A program made the position numbers and the translations under genes. The notes under the pieces were generated by a model. It was not told where the DNA came from. It saw only the letters and a list, made by a program, of their open reading frames with translations, and did not search any database. Shown piece after piece: positions 46,605-63,371 of a stretch of 64,000 nucleotides of DNA (position 1 is its first letter; the number at the start of each line of letters is the position of its first letter). The DNA is from Glandiceps talaboti (lineage: Eukaryota; Hemichordata; Enteropneusta; Spengelidae). The stretch spans positions 10,517,151-10,581,150 of the forward strand of contig NC_135563.1 of the NCBI RefSeq assembly GCF_964340395.1, in the 5' to 3' direction.

Positions 46605-48560
46605 CGGACGCATATCTTCAAGGGTCAATTGTTTTGTTAATATTTCAAAAGTTGCAAGTTCAATGTGGGTCAAAATCTTCGAAAATCTATGCTAATCGAG
46701 TACTTCAATAACTGCTAAGTAGACTTCTGTTTTAAAAGCCGTGATGTAGCATGCACCTCGGATGTCAACTGTTTAAACTTTTCCGTTACTTCGTTCATTA
46801 AAAAAATCCATTCTCAGTTCAAATCAAAGAAAAAAAATGAGGGGTCACCACACACACTTTTTTAAATAGAGGTCAACATGTTATAAACGCCTTTTTAGGA
46901 TCCAATATGGCCACCATCGACTTGCTAACCCCTGAAAAAAAAATAAAACAGTGTCCATGTCCTTGCAAACAAGACGGTGAATCTCCTAATTTCTTTTATT
47001 ATTTCAAAAGGACCAGGAGCATGCTTTCATATGGTAAAATTTGGAGAGATTTTAAGAACTTAGGATGTTGGTCCCCAAGGTACATTCAACCTTAAAGTAA
47101 AAAGAGTCTTGCAATGGGATAGTGTATTGTAAGAATTTCATATCACTGCATGATAAACTGAGTACCTATGACTAACACACATGGTTACAGTCAATATGCT
47201 CCAAATAGCTCGAATAATAACATATATGAATCCAGCCTTACTGTGAACACACACTATATAGAGAGGTGAGGTTTTGAACCGAAAGGCGAGGAAAGGTTGT
47301 CAAAGTAAAGGTGGTATAACCTCACAGTGGTATGCTCAAAAGGACACCTATGTGTATTTATGTTTTGGAAAACACCTACCACGTCTGTTGTGATTTTACG
47401 TCGAACATGTCTTTTTCCTGCGGCATTTGCGCTACTGACAACCGATGTATATTTTTCATTTATTGGAATCGAAAAGTACATATAATATTAATCGGAAACC
47501 ATGGGCTCGATACCGTCAATTCTGTCATGATAAGTCCCTCGGGACCATGATCGTAGATCAGAATATATCAAACTGTTGTCCGTAGATTCAGACGAACATC
47601 AACATATTATCTCACGACTTCATCTCTGTCTAGGGTTCAACATTGTTCATATGCTTTCGTAAGTCCTCTTGTAGCAATCCAATTTGAAAACCAAAGCCAA
47701 CTTTGTATTTTAAAAAATCCAGACACTCGTACAAGAGATTGTAAGGAAACAGTGTGTAGTGTGATGTGTTTTAAACCTCTTGTAATACCTACACCACGTT
47801 GTACCTTAGAATTGATTGAGGTCATTTTCATTCGGCTGTAATTAAATATGGCAAGTTTAATATGTTGTCCCCTGATCTACGATAATTAAGCTCTCTGCCA
47901 TGAAATAGAGTTTAGATAGGTAGACCTCTTTTTTAAATTGAAGTTTGAAATTGTCATCCTACTGTCAAATCCATTTATCGTTCTTTGTAGTATTTTTGTG
48001 TTTTGATTTTTAAGTGGTTGACATATCTGCCATTTAAATTCCCAGATGTTAAGAAAAGTCCTCTGAACTCATTCTATGGTAACCTCCAACTAGATTCGTT
48101 GCCTTCCAAGTGATGAGTTGTGTCCATAATAAACCATTCTTTGATAGTAGGCTGAACAATTATATAGGATGGAATGATGAATAGGGGTAGATTGAAGTTT
48201 ATCAATTTCTTGTTCTGTAATGAATAATTTGACCACGAGTGAACAATTCAGCAAACGACGGTGTCCATATAACATCATTTACTCTCGTTAGCAAATCATT
48301 TCCAACTAAGGTACATCAATTAATTTTTTTTTCACAAGTCACTTGTATGACGTTCACGTTCTAGCATGATTTTAACTGATTTAACGTTTATTTATAATGA
48401 CTTTCAAAGTTCAGATAACTGAGTGGAAGCGTTTACAAAAAAAAATTATCACATTTTATTTTTGTTAGAACATATTAAGTATTATGTGTTAACTTTGACG
48501 TCTACTTTGACAGTCTAAACTATCCACTCATGCGCACTCATACAAGTACACATTGATGTA
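46605..48560. other. Intergenic sequence, no recognised gene
   Basis: Short opposed frames at 47254-47550 and others show no domain, codon-use or splice support. Confidence 0.35.
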
Positions 48561-48561
48561 C

Positions 48562-48667
48562 ACATACATACATACATACATACATGCATGCATGCATGCA
48601 TGCATGCATACATACATACATACATACATACATACATACATACATACATACATACATACATACATAC
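48562..48667. repeat. (CATA)n/(CATG)n microsatellite
   Basis: CATA units with a central GCAT block at 48584-48607. Confidence 0.97.
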
Positions 48668-49479
48668 AACAGCCAAGAGAGATTCTATATATCAAGGCGT
48701 ATATTTCCCCAAAATAGTTTTTTGAACGAACATTTACATCAAATATCAAATTTTATGACCGGTCTAGAGATAACATGCAATTAAGTAATTGAATTTGTTG
48801 CTACGGATTTCCTTATCAAACGATCTTTAATATGCATTCCTTGAAATAAACATATTTCTACGACTTAAGTACTGTCACAGCTGTACCAACAAATTTCAGC
48901 AATAGTTTTGCTTAAAAAGCTTTGACAGTGAATATGGTTTTAACGAGGAAAAGGGAATTAAAGCAGACGTCATTTTATTGATTCAAGTACCATTATCTCC
49001 CTAGTATTAGTCTTACTGGGTTGACATGACTGTTCACAAGCAATTGATAATCAAAAACGATTGCTTTGAATTGCACAGAATGATTTTTGTGAAAGGTTGA
49101 ACAAAACCATGTCAAAGCATTATATTGTCCTAAATAGATGATTAAAAAAATTGTGAGCACGCAGCTCCTCAATTGTACCTTTCTTCTGGTATCTTTCTGA
49201 GCCGATGTTGTCAATTAACATTTATAGTTGAGGGATTACCCGCTATGATTTTCCCTTTCCAATGCTGAGATTGCATTTTATTTCTGGTGGAATAATTAAC
49301 TTAAACTGACCTAGAGGAGCCCGACTTAGATGAGGTTGTTATAAGTCAATATGTAAACATGTCCTTCTCTGTGTGTTTAGGCTGTCATAGATATACTGCT
49401 GATGGTTTGAAGTACGCTGATGCGTTACATTCAATATAATTGTAAATTTGTACTAAACTGGTACCAGTCCCCTGGGAGT

Positions 49480-49619
<140 letters not shown>

Positions 49620-50880
49620 TTAGGAGTTGGTGTGCCATTTTCTTCAAATAATTTCAAACTTTTTGCCCAGTTACTAGTAATCTCCCAATGGACTAGTATC
49701 AGCCGCTAGCACTCGTATGTTTTTGTGGGCAGGAATGTCACCACTTAGTTAATATTAACGGCTATTAACAAATGAAGGCTGATAGATAGCTCCACAGATT
49801 TCCCTAGGGAATCAGACAAGAGGGCATATAATGACTAATTTTGCATAACAAAACATATATTACTCTAGCTATAGACCCTCGGTGGAGGGTCTATGCTAAT
49901 CAGACAAGAGATCATGTAAGACTAATTTGCATATAAACAACTGACATGTGACTTTTATGCATAACTTTGGGGCTACATCTTTGTCATGAATAAATGTAAG
50001 GTATCATATCATCCATAATTCATAGAATGGATTTCCCCTTCACTGAAACAATATATATGCTTACGCATTCAACTGACTGTTTCGCAATCACTCATTTTAC
50101 ACAAACGAACGCAGTGGTGTTTTTAAACAAAACTTTTCTATTCAAACAAAGAATGAAAAAACCCTGAGACTTGAGCAAGTGTAGATTTGTACTTACTTAA
50201 TTATGTTTCATAAGTTGGTTGTTTTTCCATAATGCACCGGTTACATTGCAATTGTGATTTCGGACTCTGAGATGAGTAGGTCGTAAAACTGACTAAACCC
50301 GAGTTCACATTGTAGGGTGAAAAAACTAAACTGTTTTAGTTAGGCCTCATCCCCACCCCCTTCTAACTTAATTGGCCAAAATTGAAAATGTTTCGGACAG
50401 CACAATTATGTAGTAGTATGTAGTGCTATGCTATGAAAACAAAGCCGGTATGTAATTCAGAAAAAGGCGTTCTTTTGTTGACACTTTACTTTATTTTAGT
50501 GCCATGCATTTACTGTAGCGAAAATTCTTCTTTGTCTCAATTTGACTTTTTTTATAGAAATATTTGCATTTAGGAGTACAAACAGATTCATTAAAAGTAA
50601 AAGAGAAATGGCTTACCACCACCTACCCCACCCCCACCCCCATCCCCCACTCCTACCCCTAAAGTAAAAGAATTCAGTTTTCATCCTACATTGAACTATT
50701 GATCTCGACCCTAAACATCTTCTGATCTGTTTTGGGTGTGTTTTTTCTTAGCAAATGTGATAACGTTTACATCATAATCTTCAAGTTGTGATTATCTCTC
50801 ATAACTTACAATTTACCAGTGAAAATACTACAAAACAATAATTGTTATCCAAAGTTTTTTTAAATGGTGCATTTTTATCA

Positions 50881-50883
<3 letters not shown>
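49620..50883. other. Intergenic sequence, no recognised feature
   Basis: AT-rich, one C-rich patch at 50618-50660; no supported gene. Confidence 0.35.
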
Positions 50884-50941
<58 letters not shown>

Positions 50942-50993
50942 AGCTCTACTACCCGTATTGAGCACTTTTATGTGGTTTTATCTACATCCAGTC

Positions 50994-51076
<83 letters not shown>

Positions 51077-51087
51077 ATATATATATA
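50884..51087. repeat. Two (TA)n microsatellites
   Basis: TA runs at 50884-50938 and 50997-51087 separated by 58 bp of ordinary sequence. Confidence 0.97.
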
Positions 51088-51982
51088 AAGTGCAAGAAAA
51101 ATAGATCAGGTGTTGATACAAACAGGACTGTTGCAGCAGTAATACCATAATAGTAGTCCTCAGAGAACGAGAAAAAATATGTAGTAAAGTTCTACTAAAA
51201 TGGAGTAGTCTGTGTGTTTGCTTTAGTTTAATAATATTCACAAACTTGTTAGCTTAATTATATAAAAGAACAGCGTACACCGGATATTCCCCAAGCCGTT
51301 GATGTTGCCGGTAGATGCATAATCTGTACACTTCAGGGTCGATGACATTATCTAGTGTACTTTCTGTGTTGATAGAGTTGTTGACGAGCTTTAAACATTC
51401 TTTCTCGGATTTGTAACAAATAAATGTAATTTTATAACCTAAAGTTAACTAAATATGCCATGACCTCCACGAAAGGCCCATGCACATTTAATATTCGTCA
51501 CAGGGACGACTATTAGTTATATAAATTTTATTTATCATCTTATAGAAAGTCGATATACGTGATCAATGAATGTGGGGAAGATTACAGAAGGGTTCACACA
51601 ACAACGAACATAGGATTATCAATCGATTCTGCAGAATAACGCCTAGGGAGGCTGGACAGCAGCGAATGCGTCTATATATGTATATTCGTTAATAAAATAT
51701 ACAGAAGAAAAAGACATTGAATAATAAACAAGGGTTTATGTTTCTATCCCAAGGCTTACTATTCTGGCAACAGGTGTAACTGTAAAGTGTTTTCAACTTA
51801 TGACACTAAATGTGTATGTAGTGGTCCTTACTTCAACGTACAAATCATAGTGTAACCCAGGGACTCATCAATTATTCTGCTATGTTTATCTCTACATGTC
51901 AATCATTATTACGTAGCGATATATGTAAATTAAGAACACATAGCTGTGCTTCAGTTATCGTAGAATATCTACATTATCAATA

Positions 51983-52105
51983 CAATGGAATGCAATACAG
52001 TGTAACACAATACAATACAGTGCAATATAATACAATGCAACAACATACAGTATAATACAATGCAATACAATCTAATGCAATGCAGTACAATACAATCTAA
52101 TATAA
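51983..52105. repeat. Degenerate AATAC/AATGC pentanucleotide repeat
   Basis: ACAATACAATGCAATACAGT-type units over about 120 bp. Confidence 0.85.
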
Positions 52106-52127
52106 CATAATTAACTATTCAAATTAT

Positions 52128-52505
52128 ATATATGTAAGCAACATCGATCATATCTTGGGAAATCGTGTCGTTATATCATCAACATAATAGTAAGGTTGAT
52201 AAAATTCTAAGAACGATATATCACCTTGTTGGTAAATATCATAAATTATGCAAATTATCATTGTTATACATGTAAGCACAATCGATCATATCTCAGGACA
52301 ACATGTCATTATGTCATCAATATTGATAAAATTCCAAGGATGAGATATCACCTTGTTGGTAAATATAAATTATGCAAATTATCATATTATATATGTAAGC
52401 ACAATTGATCATATCTAAGGAAAACATGTCATTATGTTATTAATATAATACTATGATCTAATTCTAAGGATGATATATCACTATGTTGTAAATATTAATT
52501 TTGAA
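52128..52505. repeat. Three-copy tandem repeat, period 123-138 bp, with octamer motifs
   Basis: TGTAAGCACAATCGATCATA, TATCACCTTGTTGGTAAATA and AAATTATGCAAATTATCAT recur. Two copies contain ATGCAAAT, the POU octamer. Confidence 0.85.
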
Positions 52506-53382
52506 AATTAGTCAATAATGTTCAAGCCACAGCCAACACGTTTTACTCAATATCTGATAGCTATCTCCACCTAGTTCGATGGGATTGAAGGGAAAGCATT
52601 GTTCATATATAACCTAATTTGTAAAATGTACTTGATTCACTAAATCATCATGCAATATGCAAGCCTAATCCCTATCACCTGTAGCAAACTTGTCAATACA
52701 CTCGTCACTTTGGATGACATTCATGCTGAGTACGCATTGATAACGTATCACCTAATCTAATATACCATTAATTATGTAAATTAGTGATAACATATGCATT
52801 GAGAATTCAAAAATGTGCAATAATCTTCGAGCCATTTCATCTCGGGAGAATTCACTGTTTAGGGTTATGTCTGCAGTTGCAGAGACAAGTAAAAGCTTAG
52901 CTATAATTGTGGTCTTTAAAATGTAATGATTCAATTGAATATACAAACTCACGTAGATGGAAACTTTAAATTACAGTTTAAATTGTCGAAGAACATTAAT
53001 TTCCAGTTGTGTTACCATGGTTACCGTCTTACATAAACCATTGTAATTCGATATACAAGTACTAATCATGTGCTTGCGTAATTTAGAAATTTTCGTCTTC
53101 TCTTCATCTTATGATTCATTTTTTACCAAATCATGAAATGCAGAACACAGTGGCCAAATATTGACAAGTTTAGCTTAAACAATGGGCGGGTACGAATTAA
53201 TTAAGTTTTAGTAGGCTAACTGGAGGCAGATGTGATATTTAAACATATTCAATAATCCAACTAGCGGTCTTTTTGTGTGATACGTTAGCAGCTTATTGCT
53301 TTCTTCCGTTTCAACGAGGCGGTCTTGGTGGTATGAATAAAGAGAGCCCGCAGCGCTGTATCGTGAGCAATTTACTACTCTG

Positions 53383-53420
53383 TATAAATAGGCTGTATGC
53401 TTCTAATAAACCCAGTCGAA
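53383..53420 (+). promoter_or_regulatory. Candidate TATA-Inr core promoter
   Basis: TATAAATAGG (53383-53392) lies 31 bp upstream of an Inr-like CCAGTC whose A is 53414, the canonical spacing. A GC box (GGGCGGG, 53184-53190) lies about 230 bp upstream. Confidence 0.45.
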
Positions 53421-53439
53421 GACAACCAAACGACCTTGT

Positions 53440-53500
53440 ATGAACATATTTGATAACGCGTCCCCGGACAAGTTGGCTGCTGTTTTTTACAACGATAGAG
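53440..53500 (+). CDS. Candidate first coding exon of an unidentified gene
   Basis: Twenty codons from ATG 53440 (MNIFDNASPDKLAAVFYNDR) plus one base lead straight into a good donor, AGAG|GTATGT (GT at 53501-53502), ending in phase 1. The exon begins about 26 nt after the predicted start site. The codon mix is unlike the AT-rich surroundings. Against it: the ATG context is weak (T at -3), it is short, and I could not find a matching phase 1 acceptor exon in the remaining 10.5 kb. The peptide matches no family I recognise; it could also be a non-coding first exon. Confidence 0.3.
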
Positions 53501-53502
53501 GT

Positions 53503-54782
<1,280 letters not shown>

Positions 54783-54829
54783 CTGTGCGTTTGTCTGTCT
54801 GTCTGTGTGTGTGTGTTTATGTATATGCC

Positions 54830-56929
<2,100 letters not shown>

Positions 56930-58391
56930 ACCCTTGTATCAGTCAATAAAAATCGAAGAGCGCTAAAAAATGTAAACGAGTGCTACCATGGCAATAAATG
57001 TCAAACAAAAAAGTGTAAACTTTAAAGACCATAAATAATAAAATTCGATGCAACTCCGTAAACCATGAATAATAAAACCACATTTCAATAACAGAATATG
57101 ACATTCCTAATGAATTCAAAGATTTTTGAATATTCAGTACGGTTTCTCGTTATTCCAAACACGACTTGAACTCAATAAGGACAGTGTACCACTGGGTATT
57201 ACTAATATTTTAGTCTCTACCTTGAACTTCAACTATTTAATATAAGTAGACAGATAATGTCCCATGGCAATATTGCTTCACTTACATTTATTTCAAAGTT
57301 ATTGATGAAATATTTGCCTCAATAGAAAATTTGTTTGTGAATATGCAAATTAGTTTGTAGGTTATGAAGTCGAACAGCTGTGTGTGAATCATGGCATGTG
57401 ATAAGTGACCGCGGGTTATGATGGTACCACGTGTCAAATTTAAGCCCTCGTGGGTTGTCAAAATCCTAACTGGAGGTGACGCTTCAATTTGTTCTCTATG
57501 CATAATTATCATCACCTAGGCAATTGATTGATTGTCCATAAATCTATGTAACTTTCTGAATATTGTAGCCTTTTGGAAATTGCTAAATGAGTAAATTATT
57601 GATTTCGTCAAGATTGTGTGCTCACGACGCCGTTACATAGTTCGGCGCCATAGATACGGGTCTTATATTGGATGAATATTTCAGAAATCCCAACTGACAT
57701 TTTTCGTCAAGAACGAAGTGCAGAATGTGGGAAATACTTCCCTTGTTTTTAAACTACAACCTACGCAGACGAAATTCTGCACTGTACTCAGCCAAAGGCT
57801 GCAATTCGACCATTTTTTTACACTGTGTTGCTAAAGATGGCCCAGTTGTAACTAAATGCTGCACTAGCTGCAACGGGGATATTTTTTCATGAAGTAAGCA
57901 AACATATATTCTCTATATAATTGGTTAGTTACAGACCTTGTATCTGTTAATTAGTGGTCAATGTTATCCGTAGATAGTGTAGTAACAAAGTTTAAATCTT
58001 GAACGAAAGCTTGGTTTTGACTCTGTACTATTTTGTAACTGTAGTATCGTTTTTTCGATTAAATAACCACAATATATACACTGAAAAGTGTTAAAGTACC
58101 AATAATCAGACATCGACATGTTAATCAGTTGTCGATCTTATCTATTAGTACTGCAATAACAGGTTTAAATCATTTGTCGCCGTTGAGGGCGCTGATCTTT
58201 TGAGTACGGACCCAAAAATCAATTTAATTTGATTTATCATGCATACAGCTACAAAAAAACCACGTTACCTATAGATGATTCAATACTGTTCAGGGTAGTT
58301 AATATTATCAGTAAGTTATTGCATGAAACAAAACATTTTCAAAAAACATTTTCAGTTGCAGCTAGTGCAGTTTTAATTAAGTACTATTATA
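56930..58391. other. Sequence without a recognised feature
   Basis: AT-rich; no gene, RNA or dispersed repeat identified. Confidence 0.3.
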
Positions 58392-58545
58392 CCATGCATA
58401 AACCATAAATATGGAATATATACTCTGATCGTTCTACGTCACGACAACGCGCGCCTATGTCACGACTACGCGTGTCTACGTCATTGGTTCTGCTGTGTTC
58501 GAAACATGAGTCGAAATGTTCAAAATTGACCTTACTTTTTTCTCT
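58392..58545 (+). repeat. ACGTCACGACAACGCG repeat, copy 2
   Basis: Direct repeat of 42253-42413, followed at 58574-58614 by a deleted GTGACCTAAGG MITE (CTCCAATATTTTTCTTCA joined to ATAGTGGGGAATAACATCT). Confidence 0.8.
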
Positions 58546-59216
58546 AATATTATTGGCGGTTTGGTGTATTTATGCTATTCTCCAATATTTTTCTTCAATA
58601 GTGGGGAATAACATCTAAGTATACAGCTAGATTGTCTGATTACAGGTTGAATGTACTAATACCAGATTAAGATCAATGTCTATCCTCTATTAGGATATTA
58701 AAACTAAAAATACCATCCAACTGCAGCATATCTGATAAATCGTAAACACCAATAATTTCTACGACAATAATAAACCAGATTGTACATAATGGATTCCAAA
58801 CTTAGGCTGACAAGAAATTTGGTGAGAACATCTTGACGAAATATTTGACTACGAGAAATAAATGTAGATTTGATCGCGACCATATTTTTGTGAATATGCT
58901 AATTTTGACCTGTTTAACCCTTTTACGTCACGATTCCTGTCACTTTCTCATTTATATGCTTCAGACACGGACAGTTTTTTTTTAATTATGTATTTGTTTA
59001 TGCATCCCTTATGAATTGGCATGCATTCATAATCGATAACATATACGAAATTACCGTAACAGAATATATTATGTGAAAGGAATGTAAAACAAAAACGCAC
59101 ATACAGAAAATGTGTAAAATACAAAATATTTATGGACTTCTAGGTATTGGCAGCGATTGAAACTTTATGCTACTGTGTAGGTTCACCATGGAAGCACTAA
59201 GATTCATACGCAAGTT

Positions 59217-59300
59217 CTCTTCTTTCACTTTAGATTGAGAAACATACATGTTTCGAACAAATCACTTGTCCTTCTTCAGTGTCTAACTGGAGCTGACATT
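59217..59300 (-). repeat. Dispersed repeat with conserved hairpin, copy 2
   Basis: On the minus strand it reads CACTGAAGAAGGACAAGTGA then TTTGTTCGAAACATG. GGACAA and TTGTTC can form a 6-bp stem between CTGAAGA and GAAAC, loosely like a hammerhead core but with one extra A. The second copy at 30748-30840 has substitutions in both boxes. Confidence 0.6.
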
Positions 59301-59981
59301 ATCCACAAATCTACAGTGACATTATCCACAAATCTAGTAACATCATAACAGACAAGTACTTTCACACCTAAATTTACATATATTGCATCAGCAAACCTTC
59401 TTTCACATCTTCAGATTACTCCAGCAAAATTTTGATCATTCTGCTAGACACTTTAGAAGGGCAAGTGATAATTGTGTATGGATTGAAACTTTCCATTTAA
59501 AAATTTTGCTATGTTATATTAGAATGCTATATGTACTTCTGAATCTGGTATTGTGACGTCAAGTTTGGGGAGACAAGGTCAGACAGAGTGATATTTTTTA
59601 TCTTAGGTTCATTTGAGAAGTTGATTGAAATGCGATCATGTTTTTCCCAAATAGTTCAGTTAATCAATTGACTGAAAGTCTTGCAGGTGTGACGGATCGT
59701 TTGGCATTCACACTTCATTAGGTACTAAAGTGCAAGGTCTACTATATACTTAAGACAACTCTCTGAACTCTCTAAGGTTATATTTACAGATTGAAGAGAC
59801 AGAATCATAAGCTTAATAGTCTAAGCGTGAAAAACCGTTGCAGAAATATTTCCTTACTTGCTATTGCAAGGGTATGGGCAAATCGTGGCAGACGGTAGCC
59901 AAAGTACAGATTCGTCAGAGACAGTATATGCAACTTGGTTTGTTAATTTCAGTTCAAAGTCTACACTAGGCTAATCTTAAG

Positions 59982-59982
59982 C

Positions 59983-60039
<57 letters not shown>
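59982..60039. repeat. (CAGA)n microsatellite
   Basis: CAGA units, uninterrupted. Confidence 0.97.
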
Positions 60040-60040
<1 letters not shown>

Positions 60041-60229
60041 TGCGAGTGCAACACAAGGAGGACTCCGGTCTTATAATACATAGAAAGTAACATATACTGC
60101 AATTACAACCGTTCTTGAATAAGCTTACACCGTTAGAAGCGGATATGAATAATCTTTGTGCGATTCACTATACCATCAAATTTCATTTTTTGTATTTATT
60201 TATATAACCATTTATTATTATCTGGTAAT

Positions 60230-60315
60230 TCATTTTTTTATTTATTCATTTATTTGTTTGTTTTTACTTGTTTGTTTGTTTGTTTGTTTATTTGTTTGTT
60301 TATTTATTCATATAT
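60230..60315. repeat. TTTG/TTTA tetranucleotide repeat
   Basis: Mixed ATTT, GTTT units; Phe/Leu/Cys frames across it are read-through. Confidence 0.9.
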
Positions 60316-60319
60316 TTAT

Positions 60320-62838
60320 CATGTTTTTTCTATTTTGTTTTCATGTTGGAGCCTATTTATAAGCAATACAGTCACCTATCTTTAAGCGTGAAAAAACGAT
60401 ATAGGGATAAAAATAGAAGCGATTGAGTATTGCTCTGTGACGTTTGTTGATTTTAGCTATTAGTAAAATCAACTTTCGTTGACATTGATTGAGTGGGATT
60501 GCTATCTGTACACACAATAACGACACAACAGTTAAAACTCTAAACTTAAAGCTGCTACCGTGTACTATTTGATGAAAATGTTGAGGTCTCCGTTATTATT
60601 GCCAATGTTTAAATAAGGTTAACTTATGTTGTCACGGTTGAATAATCATGATTTATGTGTTCGACATTTAAATGACTTTTACAGAACAGCACTGGATTGT
60701 ATATATCAATCAAGCAACGCCATCATAGTTGTGATTAGCAGAGTAACTCTGTGAATACCAATGTATTGAATATTGTCTTTATGCTGTTTGTTCACTGCAA
60801 GGTTTTGACTTTGGGTCGAGGTAGGCATGATGATGTTCCCAGACTGAAGTACCGGTCAGTAAAGACTAGGTCAATATTAAAATTAAGAGGGATTATACCA
60901 AAAGAGTATTGCAAAGAACAGCCGCTGTATGTACTGTCAATGAATGATTATGTGGGAGTATTCCAGTATTGTTTACACCTTAGCGTAGGCACAAAGTTCA
61001 TCTCTGGCGCCACCTACGGTAATAATTTCGTTATTAATGTTTGAAAGTAATTACAAACGGTAGCGTTCTTACTGTGTACTCAATTTCACGCGACCATTAC
61101 AATCTGATGAATAGCTTAACCAAGAATTCGTTCACCAGATATTTGAAATTATCATGTAACCATGACAACGTCTGTCGTAAGAATTACATATTGAGTAGAC
61201 GTGTGCTTCTCGTCAAAGTTGTACATTGCTATAACTTCTAAGATGGGTAGTTTACTATAACGTTTGAGTTGCAACAGTCGTGTGGGAAATGTTCAGGGAC
61301 GATCCTGCAGTTTAATTTGATTAACGAATGGTACGATCCGAAGTAATCAGTAGATTGGAATTGTTAAATGTAGTCTGCTAATGACAATGGCCGGTATTCA
61401 AGACAATTACGTATAGTATATGTGATTGCTATACCCAAGAATGTTAGAGTACCAGTTAGTGCTGTAATAACGGGAAGATTGCAGAATGACTACAGAATGC
61501 ATGATTGTGACAGAAGAGAACTAAAAATCAATTCTATCATATTTCAATAACCAGTCTTCATGTAGCTAAATGATAGGATACAACCCTCAAGAAATTCTTC
61601 CTCATTTTTCCAACAGAGGTATACGTTTTGCCGTTGTTTGTGACCTTAATGACACTCAATGCACAAGTAATGGGATGCTCAAATGACACTGTTCAAACCT
61701 GTATATGCAAGAGAAATAATGCCACACTTCGGTACTCCGACGAAGTGACGTATCGATGAACAGCAAGCGAGGAGACCGGTCAACACAATTTCCCCCGATT
61801 ATTTACACATTTTATGAACGTAGTTACACTTGTATAATACACGATATTTTAGACGTGTTGACAATGTGCAATTGCAAGGCATACAATTATTATTTATACA
61901 AGGTACATTTTCCAAATTGACGTTAAATTGGGTAATTTTTTTCCGCCTCTCAACCCACCATCTGTGCCGTCGCGTGTAATTGGGTAGAGGAAAATAAATT
62001 GTGAACGGATACTAGGTGGTTTGGTACACATTTACTACAGTCTACACAACGCAATCATATAGCGAAGTGTATTTGTTAGCACAGTAGGACACAGCATACT
62101 TTTATGATAACTTACACTACATGTCAACATACCGTACCCCAAACTGACCTCAAAATGTACCTTAAGCTTTCATTTCGTGTACTTTTTATAAGAAAACCTA
62201 GTTTGTGTATAACATACGCGATGTGTCACTGTTCTGTTAGCTATTCTTCTACACATATTAACCATATATGGAAAATTGCAATATGTGATCTCCACTAGCG
62301 CCATTGTGAATCTTATTTTAAACCTTAAGTTCACATCTGGCGTGTATCTTAACCAAGCAAATAATGACTAGAGATCGAATCCGACGACAATAATATGTTA
62401 GCAAAGACAAGTTTGCGGTACTAAATGGCCAAATTGCCTTGGAACCTAATGTATGCCATTGTTACACAACTTTCATATTTTTACACATAGACAACTGAGG
62501 GGTCTTCCTGTCCATCACTATATGAAAAAATGAATGAGCAGTTCTGCAATTCTTCGTCTACTCAATTTTGCAGTGTAGTCATACACCCTTATATTCAGAA
62601 ATATTTAAAATACAGAAAACCGTCATATCATGAACGGTGTGCAAAACTTGATGACGTTGGTGAAATGTTAGTTGACAAGTATTTGGTAATTAACTTTAAG
62701 TTTACAATGTTCATTTTGTTTACCTTTATCGCAACCAACTTCAGTTTTGAAGAATGTGTATTTGTTCATTTATTTCGAACACCATAATACGTTTTTTGTG
62801 ACGTCATTTTTGCTGCGTATTCAAATGTTACATGCAAT
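60320..62838. other. Sequence without a supported gene
   Basis: Open frames at 60751-61044, 61041-61241 and 62104-62298 have no recognised domain; 60751 and 61041 are adjacent in different frames. Possible unrecognised exons cannot be excluded. Confidence 0.3.
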
Positions 62839-63368
62839 ATTCTACTTTGGTTATTGAAGCATACTTAACCATCACTTGCAATTGGCTGAACTCGAACCGG
62901 GTATCAAGATAAATAACTATTTATAAAACGGTTCGATGACGTAATTTATTATACATATAACAAATAGCAGGGAAAATCAATGCAATCTACTGTTCTACTA
63001 ATGTCAGAAGACAATAGGGAAATTACAAACCCGCCATATTGAATGGTGCATCATGGGAAATGGGATATTAAATGCTAATCAATTAGTATTGTAAACAATA
63101 TTGTTACATTGTTTGTAACCACAGATAATCAATTCATAGTTACCCTGGCCATTGTGGGAGGTTTATTTTATCGGTAGCTCCAGATTAGGTATTACGATAA
63201 CCACAGATAATCCCACAGTCCTTTGAATCTGAGCATGCACAGTCTGGCCTGGATTGCAAGTTCCCTATTGTAATATCATAGAAGGCATGTATTGCCGTGA
63301 ACATTATACGAGAATAGTTTAATCAAAGTTGAATGTAAATATTTTCACTTGAGTAAACAATTTATAAA
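62839..63368. mobile_element. Dispersed repeat, copy 2, split by a younger insertion
   Basis: 62839-63010 and 63285-63368 align with 41553-41812; the intervening part is foreign. Confidence 0.7.
63011..63271. mobile_element. MITE of 261 bp with ACAATAGGGAA termini
   Basis: Left end ACAATAGGGAAATTACAA and right end TTGCAAGTTCCCTATTGT are inverted. It is absent from the paralogous copy at 41553-41812, which proves insertion. The target duplication could not be defined. Confidence 0.75.
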
Positions 63369-63371
63369 CTC

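Noticed and set aside
60751-61241. Two adjacent plus-strand frames as a gene
   Set aside because: They are in different frames, have no recognised domain, and no convincing splice pair links them to the exon at 53440.
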